A DNA stretch of 64,000 nt from Panicum virgatum (GCF_016808335.1 NC_053145.1:27353120-27417119); one strand, 5' to 3'; counted from the stretch's first letter, positions 34,079 to 46,133 are shown. Notes: generated by a model not told the origin, from the sequence alone. Program-made: numbers and translations.

Positions 34079-34710
34079 GTAGCCCCTCGCCGGGGGGGCG
34101 GCCATCGGCCCCTCCGGTCGGCGACCAGGATTCACGTAACGTTCTTCGGAGAAAATGTCTCCCCCTCGCATGTCAATGCTTCACCACAGTTTCGGAGGTT
34201 ATGAGTAGGGGGAGCATTGATGTGTCGATGTTTAATTGGGTGTCGATTCAACTTCTTCTCGATTTTGGCGCCAAGTTACTGTGCAGTTTTACCGCGTCAA
34301 TAAAATGTGAAGGTGGGGGTGAAAGGGGCGTACTCTTTGAGTTTTTGCAACCCTTGCTTTCCTTTTGAGCTGAGCCACGTGTCAGCTGCTGGTTTGTCGA
34401 GCTGTGTGCGCTTTTGCTGCGGAGGTTTCTTTCTTCTTTGAAGGTGAAGTTTGCTTTTCGGTTCTGTTCCGAATGTTCTTGCTGTGAGTATGGCTCGAAT
34501 TAGGCAGACCACAAGTCTCATCGAAGGTTCGCTTTATCTTATTAGTGCTTTGTTTATCTCTCAGCCATGGTTAACATCATGCGGATCACTCGGAGTGCAT
34601 ATCGCGACACAGGCGCTTCTGCAGGCTAGACCGAAGGTGATGCGCCTCAAACGGAGCAGACCCATTCTAGGGGCAATTTTTCAGGGGTCTCGGCGAGTGT
34701 TTCTGATTTG

Positions 34711-37112
34711 ATGGCGCCAGAGAAGCGTAAGACCCTAGTTCTTGGACGTTCGGTTGTTTACAAAAACACAATAGACTTTTATATTTCGAAGGGGTTTTTT
34801 AAGGACGGAGATTGCAGGCCCCAGGAAGGGGAGATCATACTTGCCCCGAAGGAAGGGAAGGTTGTAGTTTTCAGGGATTTTTTTAAGGCTGGTTTGAGAT
34901 TGCACATGGATCCCGTAGTCCCCTTGCTTCTAGCGCCTTTCAACATGAAGCTTCATCACCTCACCCCGAATGTTATGGTCCAGTTGTCGAAGTTTCTGTG
35001 GGCCGTTAGAACCTTCAGTGGGGAAGTCTCGGTGGATGCCTTCTACAGGCTTTTCAAGCTTCGTTGCCAAGCCCGGAAAATCATTGAGGAGGGCAAGGTT
35101 GAACCCAGCGAGGCACAAAATGCTTGCTGTACTTTTGTGCCTCGGAAGAACAACAAGAAAGCCAAGCTGCAGCGCATTGGGCTATCTTCTGCCCATAAGA
35201 ATAAGTGGGAGGATGACTGGGTGAGGTATTGGTCCTATGCGAAGGTTAAGTTGTCAAAGCCAGAGTCTCCTTCGGAGGTTTACTACCCGTTGGCTGCATT
35301 GAAGTTTTTGAGCACACTTATCAGCCCGGGTTCAACAGACTTGCTCCTGAGTTTAACTCTTGCGTAGGGGCATTCACCATCGCTAGCCGGGCGTAAGGAG
35401 GTCGAGACATTGTTGAGGAGTTCATTGCTGCCATGATTTGTCCACTTTCTCCTGGCTGGTACCCCTTTTTGTTGAGGAAAGTGAGTTTTCCTTTTCTGTC
35501 CTGCGAGATCGATTGCCCCATTTCTGGGCTGAGAAAACCCGAAGGTTTGAGTGATCATACAATTGTGTCCGAGGTGGAGAGAGATGCCTGCAACCTTCAT
35601 GGGCCTTGGAGACGAAAAGAGTATGATTCCTTTGTTGCTATCTGTAAGCATGGGGCCAACTTAATTGATTCTTTGAGGGGTTGAAGTTGGCCTACGAGGC
35701 TCGCGCAGTACCTCCGCTCCCTATTAGTCGCGGGTAGGGGGTTGGCAATGTTGGGTCTGAGTTTCCCACAAAGGGGAAAGGGAAGGGGAGGGTGAAGGTC
35801 GAGCACTCTAAAGCTGGCCCGACAAAGCCGTTAGAGGGCGAGGACACTTCGAAGCCTCCGGTGTCGTTCTCCGCGAAGCCTTCATCCATGAAGGTTGCAG
35901 TCGCCTGAGCCGAGAAGAAGAAAAGAAAGGCTGGGGACATGAGTGCCGATCTCGCCGGCACCGATGGCTCTAGTACGGTTTCTTTCATGAAGGAGTTGCG
36001 AAAGACTGAAGGAGGAGAAGGCTGGGGTGGTGAGGGCGCTGTGTGGTCACTTAACGATCTTTATGATGAATATGGAACTATGCATGCAGGTTCTGGGACT
36101 GTCCTGGGCATTGCTAACACTAGAATGAGGCTTCATTTGAAAGGAATGTCCAAGATGAAGCGACGATGTTTGGCTAACATCATGGTTGCAATGTCTGAGG
36201 ACGAGGGCGAGGACGAGCGAAGCCCTGCCGCCAAGGCCCCGAGGGTAACTTCCCCAAAGGTTGTTATCCTTGCGGGCGATGTATCAGGAGGCAAGGGTGA
36301 GGCGGAGACCGAGGCGCCCAAGGATGTGCCTGTCTCTGCTAAGGGTCAGGACGCTGAAACGGCACATACCATCAGGCCTGGCGATACCTTGGCCGCGGGG
36401 ACGTCCGAAGAGCACCCACCGGAGGGGACCTTCGATGAGAGAGGTGAGTTCCTCTAGTGTAGTCAACATCGAAGGTTTTATTTCTAATTCCCATTAATCC
36501 TCTATAGCTATTGCAAATTCAATGCTAGAATTGGCCTGAATCATAAGCGAGGTGGAATTGAAGAGGTTTACCAAGGCCGTGGCAAATTCAAGGCACTTGA
36601 GATTGATGATGCAAGTGAGTTTCTCTTTTTGTGTTGTCGTTTACCTTCGGGTGATTGTCGGCTATTTTGGTGGCCAGGCATTGCCGAGTGAGACGCGAGG
36701 CTTATGCATTCTCTTTTCGTTTTCCAGGGATGGAGGCTTCTGTTGCTGGTTTTAGCCCTGCGGCGATTGCGGACATGGCCGCAACTCTTACTCAGAGTGC
36801 GGCGATGGTTACCCGCATTGTGGCGCGGAAAACCTCAATTGAGAGCTCCGACCGGGCGATATAGGGTGGGGAGCTTGCCCGTCTTAGGAAGGAGGACGAA
36901 AGGATGGCGGCTTTGGTCAAGTCTCTAGAAGATTTAAATGTTTCTCTTCAGAATGGAAACCAGGTTTTGAAGGAGGGATACGCCGAGAAGAGTAAGATTG
37001 TTGAAAAGTTAGTAAAAAGTCATGAGGACAACAAGAAGGTTATCGAGAACCTTCGAAAGTTGGTGGAGGAGGACGAGAAACAAGTGACTGAATTGAAGAA
37101 ACAAGCATGTTC
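34711..37112 (+). pseudogene. Antisense extra ORF (aORF) of element I: 'putative gypsy type transposon' domain plus coiled coil
   Basis: It lies on the strand opposite to its element, next to the 3' LTR. From ATG 34711 (MAPEKRKTLVLGRSVVYK) about 215 residues resemble the plant domain Pfam calls Transposase_28 (VVVFRDFFKAGLRLHMDPV, LHHLTPNVMVQLSKFLWAV, KNKWEDDWVRYWSYAKV). Near 35330 the frame slips, and in the next frame GFNRLAPEFNS...IASRA is followed by TAA (35392) and then IVEEFIAAMICPLSPGWYPF. Further open pieces are 35433-35684 and 35939-36457 (acidic, Pro/Glu-rich). The C-terminus (36730-37105) is a heptad-like coiled coil (SLEDLNVSLQNGN, EKLVKSHEDNKKVIENL). Introns are possible between the last pieces (36460-36720). 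It is cut at about 37112 by an unrelated gag fragment. Its function is unknown. Confidence 0.65.
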
Positions 37113-37867
37113 CTTCAACTCCTCTATGGCATGTATAGCAGAACTTTCTTCTTGATCTTTCTTATCATTTCTCTCATCAACTTGAGGCATAAAGCTATCT
37201 TCTTGCTGCTCAACAAAGCTCTTTTTGGAGTTGTGTTGTTTATTTTCTCTTCTTTTAGAACTAAAATTAACTGAAGAAAGTTTTGGGACAGATGTCCTCT
37301 CTTCTTGCATGGAGTTGATGATGACTTCTCACCAACAACAGAGGATATCTCTAAATGTAGCTTTGCATTGAAGTCTTGTCTCAAATTAATGCTCCTTGTG
37401 ATCTTGTCTTGCTGCATCTTCATAATTTTCTTCTCTTATCTAATTGCACCACTTAGAAGATCTTGAAAACTTCTAAAATACTTTCCCTCAAGTGCAGCAG
37501 CAATATCATCATCATGACCGCTCTCAAAGTATTCCATTGCATTCATGTCATCAAGAACATTTGCTCTATGCAAGGAAGAATATATCTTATCATAATATAC
37601 TTGGACAGATTTACTACCTTGCTTCAGATTCTTCAAACTCTTGACCTTCTTCAAATCTTTCCAATTCTTGATGAGACGCTTCTGTGGATTTTGCTTCCAC
37701 CAATCAAGAGCATAATCTTCAAACTCAAGTACAGCTCGTTGTATCTTTTTGGATTCTGAAAAACCTTGAAGTTCAAGTTCAATTTCCATTTGCTCTTGCC
37801 ATTCAAGAAACTCTTCTAGATCAGTACTTCCATAGAATAGAAGATTGGTGTATCTCTGGCCTGCCAT
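37113..37867 (-). pseudogene. Gag of a Ty3/gypsy (probably chromovirus) element
   Basis: From Met at 37867 the frame reads a Ty3-type Gag: YGSTDLEEFLEWQEQME, VLEFEDYALDWWKQN and LKQGSKSVQVYYDKI, with IRANV-like SLHRANV. A short deletion lies in the middle (after DLKK). After a TAG near 37436 it continues to a damaged zinc knuckle (PCKKRGHLSQNF) and a Lys/Ser-rich tail to 37113, where it breaks against the aORF of element I. Pol is absent. The family is not certain. Confidence 0.75.
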
Positions 37868-38806
37868 GGTTAATGCATATGCAACAACAAGCTTATATGT
37901 GGTATAGGATAATATGTGGAACTCTCACAATCTCACCTCTCTTACCAACCGAAGCTCTTATGTTTCCGTACAGATCACAGAAGTAATCCATGTGGTGGTA
38001 AAGAGGAGTGATAATTGAGTGAATACAAGATCAAGCAAACTGTACACGATGGTTTTTATGTGGAGCTTGGTAAAGGATGATACACAAGGGGCAATCTGAA
38101 TTCTAGTTGTTGTAAAGTTAAATAGCAATCCAAACTAGAGATCCAATGCCTAGTGCTGATCACAAGATATAGAAGATATAATTGATGCAATACACGCGCA
38201 AAATAAATTTCAGACTTGATGTAAACAAGGATTATGCTAGCGATGGATGGTTCACAAGGAATCTCCTAGCAAAAATTGCACCAAAGGAAGATAGCAAACT
38301 GGTTACACAACTTGATATGAAAATTCAACACTTGTGCATACCAACAATCTGATCTCCCTCCTTTCTTTTCCAACTCTCAGAACACAATATTCTTTTTTGC
38401 TGCAACTTTTCTTTACTCCTTTTTTTACCCTTTTTATTAACAATACTCAGACAAGATCATATATAATACTTACAAAAATTAAAGGTATAAACACATGCAA
38501 CCAGCAGCTCTATATGTTGATAGGATAAAAGTTTACGCAAAGGATAGAATTGGTTTACTCTTTTTTTGTGGGGATTTTTTCAGTGATATGAAAGGCACAA
38601 AAGGACACGCAAAGGATGATATGATCAGCAACTAAAAAAAGACTCTAATGGACTGAAACTTAACCAAACTCACTAGATAAACAGATTGAGATAAAAGGCT
38701 ATGATAGAATTTTTTTTTTGTCTTTATGGTGGATAGGACGAAGACAAAAATATATGTAGCTAAGGGTAAAGAATCCTACCGTGGCAACACAGCTCTTGAT
38801 ACCAGA
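37868..38806 (-). mobile_element. 5' leader of the 37.1-39.1 kb Ty3/gypsy element, with primer-binding site
   Basis: This 940-bp AT-rich stretch has no supported ORF (the + frames at 38334-38528 and 37684-37986 are shadows). At 38793-38804 the minus strand reads TGGTATCAAGAGC, the initiator tRNA-Met primer site with one extra A, as in many plant elements. Confidence 0.7.
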
Positions 38807-39095
38807 TGATGAGTCTCGGTCCCGATCTTCATGACGTAGGATCTTGAATAAGATAACTAGCTGAAATCTCAGCCAAGATAACAAGCTGCAAGCAGCCGGA
38901 TAACTAGTGAAACCTGACGCGCACAAGGAGCCAACCACCGTCTCTATACGGCAGCTTGAACCAAGGATTCGCCCAATCACACTCTCAAAGAACCAACCTA
39001 CGCAGCCTACACACGAGCAGGAGCACAGATTGGGTGCCGATGACGCGGCCGCTTCTGTAATCCCAAGAGAAATCACAAGAGCAAAGGGGTAGAGA
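38807..39095 (-). repeat. Partial 5' LTR (U5 part), cut by element H
   Basis: The LTR end reads GACTCATCA on the minus strand, two bases before the primer site. Only 289 bp remain before element H starts at 39096. Whether the other end lies beyond the window cannot be seen. The five bases before H are AGAGA (39091-39095). Confidence 0.6.
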
Positions 39096-40299
39096 TGTAA
39101 CGCCCCAAGAATCGACTTACTTGGAGGTTACTACTAAGGACATTAAATTGCACAAAGTATAAATATTTTAGTATATTTTGGCAGAGTCTCCTCCGTAAAT
39201 TCTAACATTTGCGGGCTCACAAGTCATATAATAGCAAGATGGTATAAATAAACAGTTTAAGAACTCCACATCGACCAACATGACAAAATGAAATTAAGCG
39301 GCATCCAAACGACCACATGACAGTCCTCAAAGTCGATAGAATTATCAAGTCTAGGGATTTATTTTAATGAGTGGCAAAGGTGTGTGCATGCTCATAATGA
39401 AGTGGCTACTCTCATCCCATGCATATTTGATCATCGGGTACCTAAAAACCAAATAAACACAAGAGTGAGTAAAAATACTCAGCAAGCACAACTCAGAACC
39501 AAAAGAACAACTGCAAGTATAAGAACAGAAAACCCATAACCAATGAAACAGTAGTTTCGATCTGAAATGGACGTCACCTGAAACTTCCTTTGCATTTACC
39601 AGTAAAGCCGAATAAGTGGGGCCAGCACTTATTCACAGGAACCTGAACATAAGAACCAAATTGCACAACCGGTGTTTATACAAACCTCCGGCACTTGAAT
39701 GATAGGAAAGACAACACACGAATCTTGAACATTTGACAGAACCAGAAAATTATGACATGATTCTTAAAGGAATTGACTTATAAAAATAAAGACATTGAAC
39801 TAACGTTGCCCAAGGCAGCAAGAAAGTCACAAACATAATCACACATCAAGAGGTTTGTCATTGCATTTGCTTTAACTTTGTCGGGAATCCGGCGCCACGC
39901 ACTCGCCACTAGAATTTATCAAACCTGTGGAATAAACCACCCTTAAGAACTAGTTCACATTGACCAAAAGGCTATATACTCGAAGAAATCCCGAAATAAA
40001 AGCCTAAACCATTAACTCTCGCAATTTCTGAAAATTCAACTAATTCTATGAGTTACTCGCTGTTTGGACCATAACTTTTGATTATATTAACCAAATATAG
40101 TAAATAAATATATCTCGAACATCTACAGAAATTTTTTACAACTTTCATTACAGCGCCCAGGGGAAATTCAGCTTCTAAATACGTGGAAACTATAAAAATA
40201 GTTTCTGCGCACAGATTTTCTAATGGAACAGAGGCACAGTTTCGTTGATATCTCCTAAACCGCTAATCCAAATTGAACGAAACTAGCGCCATTGGAAAG
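39096..40299 (-). mobile_element. Element H: 3' LTR, left piece (U5 end)
   Basis: It begins TGTAACGCCCC (inverted LTR end) and runs to the copia insertion point. It continues at 46921 after the target-site copy GAAAG. Together the pieces make an LTR of about 1.9 kb. No ORF. Confidence 0.75.
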
Positions 40300-40609
40300 T
40301 GTTAGATATCTAGGCAATTTTCGGTATATTTTAATTCCAAAATTAAATGTATAAACTAACAATATTTCTATGACTTTAAGGAGTAAAATAAAACATGTGA
40401 ACATGTTTATACTTATCACACATATAAGCATAAACAATATAAATAACCAAAGTTTCAGGGAGTACCCTGAAGCGGGGCCGTTGCCGGAGGTATTGGCTGC
40501 GCTGTTACCAACTGGAGTAGACATCTACTCTGTTGGCCTCAGTTGAAGTAGTTGAACTAAATCGGTGCAGGAAGAAGTTCGCAGTGCAGTCCCGCGAACG
40601 GTCACCAAG

Positions 40610-40676
40610 ATGTAGTCGACGTAGTCGTTCGGCCACCAGAATGTAGTCGACGTAGTCGTTCGGCTCGTCCACCAGG
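40610..40676. repeat. Short tandem repeat in copia LTR (GTAGTCGACGTAGTCGTTCGG)
   Basis: Two adjacent copies of a block of about 32 bp centred on TAGTCGACGTAGTCGTTCGG are present here and again at 46219-46285 in the other LTR. They lie in the transcribed part, between the TATA box and the polyprotein start. Confidence 0.75.
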
Positions 40677-41024
40677 AAGTAGTCGTACAATCGGGCAAAG
40701 CCTTAGTATTTTTGAGCAGTCACGCTAAAGCGTTACCCAAAAACCTGATTGCCCGCCTATCCCGTGCAGGATCTCAAGGCGATGGGGAACTCAGTTGTTG
40801 CAACTGGAGAGGGAGAAGAGAGGAGCCGAGTTGCCTCAGTGCTCTGGTGCAGAATGGATGAGGGGAATGGCACTCCTTATATAGTGACTCAGGTGCTCAG
40901 GATCGTTGAACCTGGACACCATCAGAGTCATTTAGGTGATGCGGTTATGGCCATTAATTACAGATTTAATTGCACGTTTGATCGCACGATTAATTGCTGT
41001 CAACGGCAAAATAGCCATCACATC

Positions 41025-41235
41025 GCACCGCGCCACGCCGCACCGCACCGCACCGCACCGCACCGCACCGTCACGTCACGTCCGGCCGCGCACGCGCACG
41101 CGCACCGCACCGCCCGCCCACCCGGCCGGCCGCGCCGCGCCGCGCCGCGCCTCGTCTCGGCCTCGGCCTCGGCCTCGGGCTCGGCCACGGCCACGGCCCG
41201 GCCCGGCCCGGCTCGGCGAGGCGAGCGAGCGCGCG
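41025..41235. repeat. GC-rich microsatellite expansion in copia 3' LTR
   Basis: Runs of CACCG/CCGCA, then CACGCG, GGCCGCGCC and CTCGGC units, ending in GCGAGCGAGCGCGCGCGCG. The equivalent in the 5' LTR (46625-46740) is about 111 bp shorter. On the minus strand this lies upstream of the TATA box. Confidence 0.85.
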
Positions 41236-41987
41236 CGCGTGTGGTTCACCGTCCTCCTCTTACCGGCTTCACAAGTGGTGTACACGAAGTCCACCTTTTA
41301 AGTCGGTTGAGATCCTCCTCAATTCCTGGTACGGAATTAAGCATTGATTCCCTAGCATTAATAGTGGGCTTTAAATTCTTTTAATGTTTTAGAATGAATG
41401 GGCCAAGCCCATTACTCCAACAATCCCCACCAAGAAATTCAAGCCACACTAGAAATACCCTCATTCCCTCATTGATATACCAGTATTCGACAGAGACTGT
41501 TAAGTTGAACTTCCATCTAGGACAAAGGCTACACTTATTCACAACTGTGCAATGGACTATGCCTTGAATTGCCAGTTTTGTGCAAACAAGTTTGACCAGA
41601 GCCCTACACTGGTACTAGGCTGCATAAGCATCCCCGCGGTTTGGAGCTTATAAGTCATACTCCAGGCCCTTCATGAGTTTCTAGAGAATACCCAATTCTC
41701 ATAGACCATGACCAGTGGTCAAACTCATATAGGTGTGTTCCTTTCAGATGTTCTGTAGGACAACATCTTTGTTTCAAGAAAACAACTCATTTGTTTAAAA
41801 GAAACCACCTGGCACACATTAAGGTATAGACCAACCTGCCATACAGATTAGAAGAGAAATGCACCTTATACACGGAATGAGCCCTTTTCACAAAGGTTCT
41901 CTTCTCACAGTCAGACTTTAGTTTGTTTCACCATCCTAATTCACGGGATCTCCGATCACATAGGACAGGTTTCCACTATAGAATGAC

Positions 41988-44900
41988 TCACGTGGGTCTC
42001 AAGCCCAATTCCATAGATGCATTGTCTATCACATTTCGTGAAAGACCCTTTGTAAACTGATCTGCCAGATTTTTAGCCGTCTGAACATAGTCCAGGGCTA
42101 TAACTCCGGAGTTTCTCAATTTTCTGACAGATTTCAACCGCCTTTTCACATGTCTAGATGACTTCATGTTATCCTTAGAACTATTCACCTTGACAATTAC
42201 CGTTTGATTGTCACAGTTCATTAGGATTGCCGGTAACGGTTTTTCAACTATCGGCAAGTCCATAAGGAGCTCACGAAGCCACTCAGCCTCAACAGTGGTG
42301 GTATCTAATGCTGTGAGTTCTGCTTCCATAGTTGACCTCGTTAAGATGGTCTGCTTGCAAGACTTCCAGGAAACAGCTCCACCACCAAGTGTAAACACAT
42401 ATCCACTTGTGGCCTTTATCTCATCAGCATCAGAAATCCAATTTGAATCACTATACCCTTCTAGTACCCTTGGGTACCCGGTGTAGTGAATTCCATAGTT
42501 CATTGTCCCCTTCAGATAGCGCATTACTCTTTCAAGAGCCTTCCAATGATCATCTCCCGGGTTTGAAACAAACCGGCTCAGTTTGCTTACAGCAAACGAG
42601 ATGTCAGGTCTTGTAGCGCTCGCTAAATACATTAATGAACCAATGATCTGAGAATATCTCAGCTGATCTCGCATTATCCTTTTGTTCTTTCTAAGAATTA
42701 AACTGGCATCATATGGTGTTGAGACAGGTTTATAGTCGCTATAACCAAAGCGACTTAACACCTTCTCCACATAGTGAGACTGTGTAAGAATCACCCCACC
42801 ATTGATCTCTTTTACTAGTTTTATATTAAGGATAACATCAGCTTCTCCCAGATCCTTCATCTCAAAATTTTGAGATAAAAACTCTTTGACTTCCTTAATC
42901 ACATTAAGGCTAGTGCCAAAGATCAGTATGTCATCCACATACAAGCACAAAATCACTCCTTCAGCCCCACCATAGCGATAGTACACACATCTGTCAGCTT
43001 CGTTCACAACAAAGCCGGCAGAGGTCAAAGTTCTATCAAACTTTTCATGCCACTGCTTAGGCGCTTGCTTGAGACCATATAAAGACTTTAACAACTTACA
43101 AACCATTCCTTCTTGACCCTTTGATACAAACCCATCCGGCTGATCCATATAGATCTCCTCTTCTAACTCTCCATTGAGGAAAGCCGTTTTAACGTCCATC
43201 TGATGAACGAGAAGACCATAAGAGGCTGCCAGGGAAAGTAACACCCGAATTGTGGTCAATCGGGCAACTGGTGAATAAGTGTCAAAGAAATCTTCTCCTT
43301 CTTTTTGGGTATAACCCTTGGCCACAAGCCTAGCCTTGTACTTTTCAATAGTACCATCTGGCCTAAGCTTTTTCTTGAACACCCACTTGCATCCAACCGG
43401 TTTACATCCATAAGGACGTTCAACGACCTCCCAGGTTCCATTAGACATAATAGAATCCATCTCACTCCTTACTGCTTCCTTCCAATAGTCAGCATCAGGA
43501 GATGAATATGCCTCTTCAATGGTTCTGGGTGTATCATCTATGAGGTATACAATGAAATCATCACCAAAAGACTTTACAGTCCTTTGTCTCTTGCTCTTTC
43601 TCGGAGCATCATTGTTATTCTCCTCAGGATTTTCTACAAGTGTATGTTCATTGTGTTCTATCGGCTCAGCAGAGTCATCATCCTCGATGAACTCTTGTCT
43701 AGATGAACTTGTTTCATCTCTCATGGGAAAAATGTTTTCAAAAAATGTAGCATCTCTGGACTCCATTATAGTACCAACATGCATGTCAGGTACTCCAGAT
43801 TTCACTATTAAAAATCTATATCCAACGCTGTGAATAGCATAACCTAGAAAGATACAATCCACAGTTTTAGGTCCAAGCTTACGTTTCTTGGTTATTGGCA
43901 CACTCACTTTTGCCAAACAACCCCATGTACGTAAGTATGACAGTGTTGGCCTTTTCTTCTCCCATTCCTCGAATGGAGTTATCTCTTTATTCTTTGTAGG
44001 AACACGATTTAGGACATGACATGCAGTCAATATAGCCTCACCCCACCATTCCTTGGAAAGCCCCGCTGTATCTAACATGGCGTTAACCAAATCCGTTAGA
44101 GTGCGGTTCTTTCTTTCGGCAACCCCATTTGACTGAGGTGAATAGGGAGGCGTCCTCTCATGAATAATACCATGTTCCTCGCAGAATAAAGTAAATAAAT
44201 TTGAGAAATACTCGCCACCACGATCTGACCTAACTCTTTTGATCTTTCTCTCAAGTTGGTTTTCTACTTCAGCTTTATAGATTTTAAAGTAGTATAAAGC
44301 TTCATCTTTTGACTTCAACAAATAGATGTAACAAAATCTAGTACTATCATCAATCAAAGTCATGAAATATTTTTTACCACCTTTTGTCAACACTCCATTC
44401 ATTTCGCACAAATCGGAATGAATTAATTCTAAGGGTGCCAAGCTCCTTGCCTCCGCGGTCTTATGAGGCTTACGAGTTTGTTTTGATTCAACACATACAT
44501 GACACTTAGAATTTTTGACAAAAGTGAACTTTGGAATTAAGCTCAAATTAGCTAAGCGCATCATACAACCAAAATTAACGTGACAAAGCCTCGAATGCCA
44601 AACATTTGTTTCATCAACGTTAATAACATTGTATGCAATTTTATTACAATCATCTGACAAAGAAAGACGGAACAAGCCTCCGCTTTCATAACCTTTTCCA
44701 ACAAAAGTACCAAACTTAGACAAGATACATTTATTGGACTCAAAGACTAATTTGAAACCATCTCTACACAGTAGAGAGCCGCTGACTAAATTCTTCTTGA
44801 TGGTGGGGACATGCTGTACGTTCTTCAGCTGCACGGTCTTCCCCGAAGTAAACTTCAGATTTACCGTACCAACACCAAGAACACGCGCATGTGATCCGTT

Positions 44901-46133
44901 CCCCATCAGCAAGGAGGAAGTCCCGCCGGTCTGGTAAGAAGAGAACAAAGAAGCATCAGCACAAACATGAATATTAGCACCAGTGTCAACCCACCACTCG
45001 GGTGAACCAAAGACTGAAAGAACAGTAGGTAATAAATTACCGTACCCCGATGTTCCTCCAGGCTCGCTAATAACCATGTTGGCGGAGTCGTTGCCTTTGC
45101 GGTTCGGACACTTTGCAGCAAAGTGATCCGTACTAGCGCACACATAGCAAGCTCCCGTCTTCTTCTTCTTCTTAAAAGTGGTTGTCTTCTTAGTCTTTGG
45201 TTGGTTCTGCGGTGGCTTTTTCTTGTTCTTGTGGGAGTTGTTCTTCTGAACAAGATTGGCACTTGAAGCACCAACAACTCCTTTCCCACGTATGTCCTTT
45301 GCTCTCGCCTTCTCCTCAACATCAAGAGTCCCTATGAGTCCATCTATTGTGAACTCCTGTCTCTTTTGTTTTAGAGAAGTAGCAAAGTCCCTCCAAGAAG
45401 GTGGCAGCTTAGAGATTATACCTCCAGCCACAAACTTATTGGGTAACACACATGGGGACTCTTTGCTGCAATTTTTGAGATCTTTTGCCAGAGTATGTAT
45501 TTCATGAGCCTGTTCCACTACAGAACGGTCTTCGACCATCCTGTACTCAAGGAACTGCTCCATGATATACAACTCACTCCCGGCGTCAGATACTCCATAT
45601 TGAGCCTCAAGAGCATCCCACAATGCTTTGCCAGTTGGCAGCCGGATATAAGAATCCACCAGGTTATCACTGAGAACACTAATGATCAAGCCTCGAAAGA
45701 GGATATCAGTCTCATCGAACGCACTCCCTTCCTCTGGAGAGAATTGTTCAGGCTTACCCTCTTTCACATGGATCACTCTCGATAGTGTTAACCACAGTAT
45801 AAGCCGCTCTTGCCAACGTTTGTAAGTTGAACCATCAAAAAGTGATGGTTTGATTGATGCAGCAAAGCTAGATACTGAAAGCCTATTAACATAATCAGGT
45901 TTTTGGATTGTTAGATATCTAGGCAATTTTCGGTATATTTTAATTCCAAAATTAAATGTATAAACTAACAATATTTCTATGACTTTAAGGAGTAAAATAA
46001 AACATGTGAACATGTTTATACTTATCACACATATAAGCATAAACAATATAAATAACCAAAGTTTCAAGGAGTACCCTGAAGCGGGGCCGTTGCCGGAGGC
46101 ATTGGCTGCGCTGTTACCAACTGGAGTAGACAT
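41988..46133 (-). CDS. Copia Gag-Pol polyprotein (1381 aa, intact)
   Basis: Order of domains is protease, integrase, RT, RNase H, as in Ty1/copia. Residues 1-75 are encoded in the LTR and include a hydrophobic stretch (21-70). Gag core follows ([27 protein letters not shown]), then the zinc knuckle [14 protein letters not shown] near 325. Protease [12 protein letters not shown] is near 380. The GAG-preintegrase finger (HSRLCHV, CHVC) is near 513-560. Integrase has D (IHSDLC), D (RSDRGGEY) and E ([10 protein letters not shown]) near 571, 635 and 669. RT spans about 905-1150 with [11 protein letters not shown] and YVDDILIFG near 1064. RNase H has D (YSDSNW), E (MEAEL) and D (CDNQT) near 1229, 1270 and 1306. 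All key residues are present. The lineage is nearest to Angela/TAR-like grass elements by motif memory, not settled. The start is the only Met upstream of the Gag core. Confidence 0.95.
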   Translation of the reverse strand: MSTPVGNSAANASGNGPASGYSLKLWLFILFMLICVISINMFTCFILLLKVIEILLVYTFNFGIKIYRKLPRYLTIQKPDYVNRLSVSSFAASIKPSLFDGSTYKRWQERLILWLTLSRVIHVKEGKPEQFSPEEGSAFDETDILFRGLIISVLSDNLVDSYIRLPTGKALWDALEAQYGVSDAGSELYIMEQFLEYRMVEDRSVVEQAHEIHTLAKDLKNCSKESPCVLPNKFVAGGIISKLPPSWRDFATSLKQKRQEFTIDGLIGTLDVEEKARAKDIRGKGVVGASSANLVQKNNSHKNKKKPPQNQPKTKKTTTFKKKKKTGACYVCASTDHFAAKCPNRKGNDSANMVISEPGGTSGYGNLLPTVLSVFGSPEWWVDTGANIHVCADASLFSSYQTGGTSSLLMGNGSHARVLGVGTVNLKFTSGKTVQLKNVQHVPTIKKNLVSGSLLCRDGFKLVFESNKCILSKFGTFVGKGYESGGLFRLSLSDDCNKIAYNVINVDETNVWHSRLCHVNFGCMMRLANLSLIPKFTFVKNSKCHVCVESKQTRKPHKTAEARSLAPLELIHSDLCEMNGVLTKGGKKYFMTLIDDSTRFCYIYLLKSKDEALYYFKIYKAEVENQLERKIKRVRSDRGGEYFSNLFTLFCEEHGIIHERTPPYSPQSNGVAERKNRTLTDLVNAMLDTAGLSKEWWGEAILTACHVLNRVPTKNKEITPFEEWEKKRPTLSYLRTWGCLAKVSVPITKKRKLGPKTVDCIFLGYAIHSVGYRFLIVKSGVPDMHVGTIMESRDATFFENIFPMRDETSSSRQEFIEDDDSAEPIEHNEHTLVENPEENNNDAPRKSKRQRTVKSFGDDFIVYLIDDTPRTIEEAYSSPDADYWKEAVRSEMDSIMSNGTWEVVERPYGCKPVGCKWVFKKKLRPDGTIEKYKARLVAKGYTQKEGEDFFDTYSPVARLTTIRVLLSLAASYGLLVHQMDVKTAFLNGELEEEIYMDQPDGFVSKGQEGMVCKLLKSLYGLKQAPKQWHEKFDRTLTSAGFVVNEADRCVYYRYGGAEGVILCLYVDDILIFGTSLNVIKEVKEFLSQNFEMKDLGEADVILNIKLVKEINGGVILTQSHYVEKVLSRFGYSDYKPVSTPYDASLILRKNKRIMRDQLRYSQIIGSLMYLASATRPDISFAVSKLSRFVSNPGDDHWKALERVMRYLKGTMNYGIHYTGYPRVLEGYSDSNWISDADEIKATSGYVFTLGGGAVSWKSCKQTILTRSTMEAELTALDTTTVEAEWLRELLMDLPIVEKPLPAILMNCDNQTVIVKVNSSKDNMKSSRHVKRRLKSVRKLRNSGVIALDYVQTAKNLADQFTKGLSRNVIDNASMELGLRPT
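45883..46074 (-). other. Candidate 192-nt intron spanning the LTR/internal junction of the copia element
   Basis: The donor is GG|GTACTCC at 46074 and the acceptor TTAATAG|GC at 45883. The segment is AT-rich and a multiple of three. Splicing would join residue 20 (PASG) in frame to [12 protein letters not shown], removing the hydrophobic stretch. This is inference only; the unspliced frame is also open. Confidence 0.3.

Larger units (their letters stand above)
40300..41422 (-). repeat. Copia 3' LTR
   Basis: On the minus strand it runs from TGTTGGAGTAATGGGC at 41422 to ATATCTAACA at 40300. It follows a polypurine tract (TTGGTGGGGAT at 41423-41433). It is 111 bp longer than the 5' LTR because of extra CCGCA/CACCG and CTCGGC-type repeats at 41020-41230. 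The frame at 40255-40524 is the LTR copy of the polyprotein N-terminus. Confidence 0.95.

Noticed and set aside
34255..34285. TTTTGGCGCCAAG next to LTR I taken as a primer-binding site
   Set aside because: LTR I is on the minus strand, shown by its polypurine tract at 34079-34090 and the reversed TATA, so a plus-strand primer site here is coincidental.
40749..41384. 211-aa plus-strand frame with His/Arg-rich repeats (also 46358-46882)
   Set aside because: It is the reverse strand of the copia LTR across a microsatellite; the length differs between LTRs because of repeat number.
43256..45785. Plus-strand and alternate minus-strand frames inside the copia gene
   Set aside because: They are shadows of the intact 1381-aa frame.
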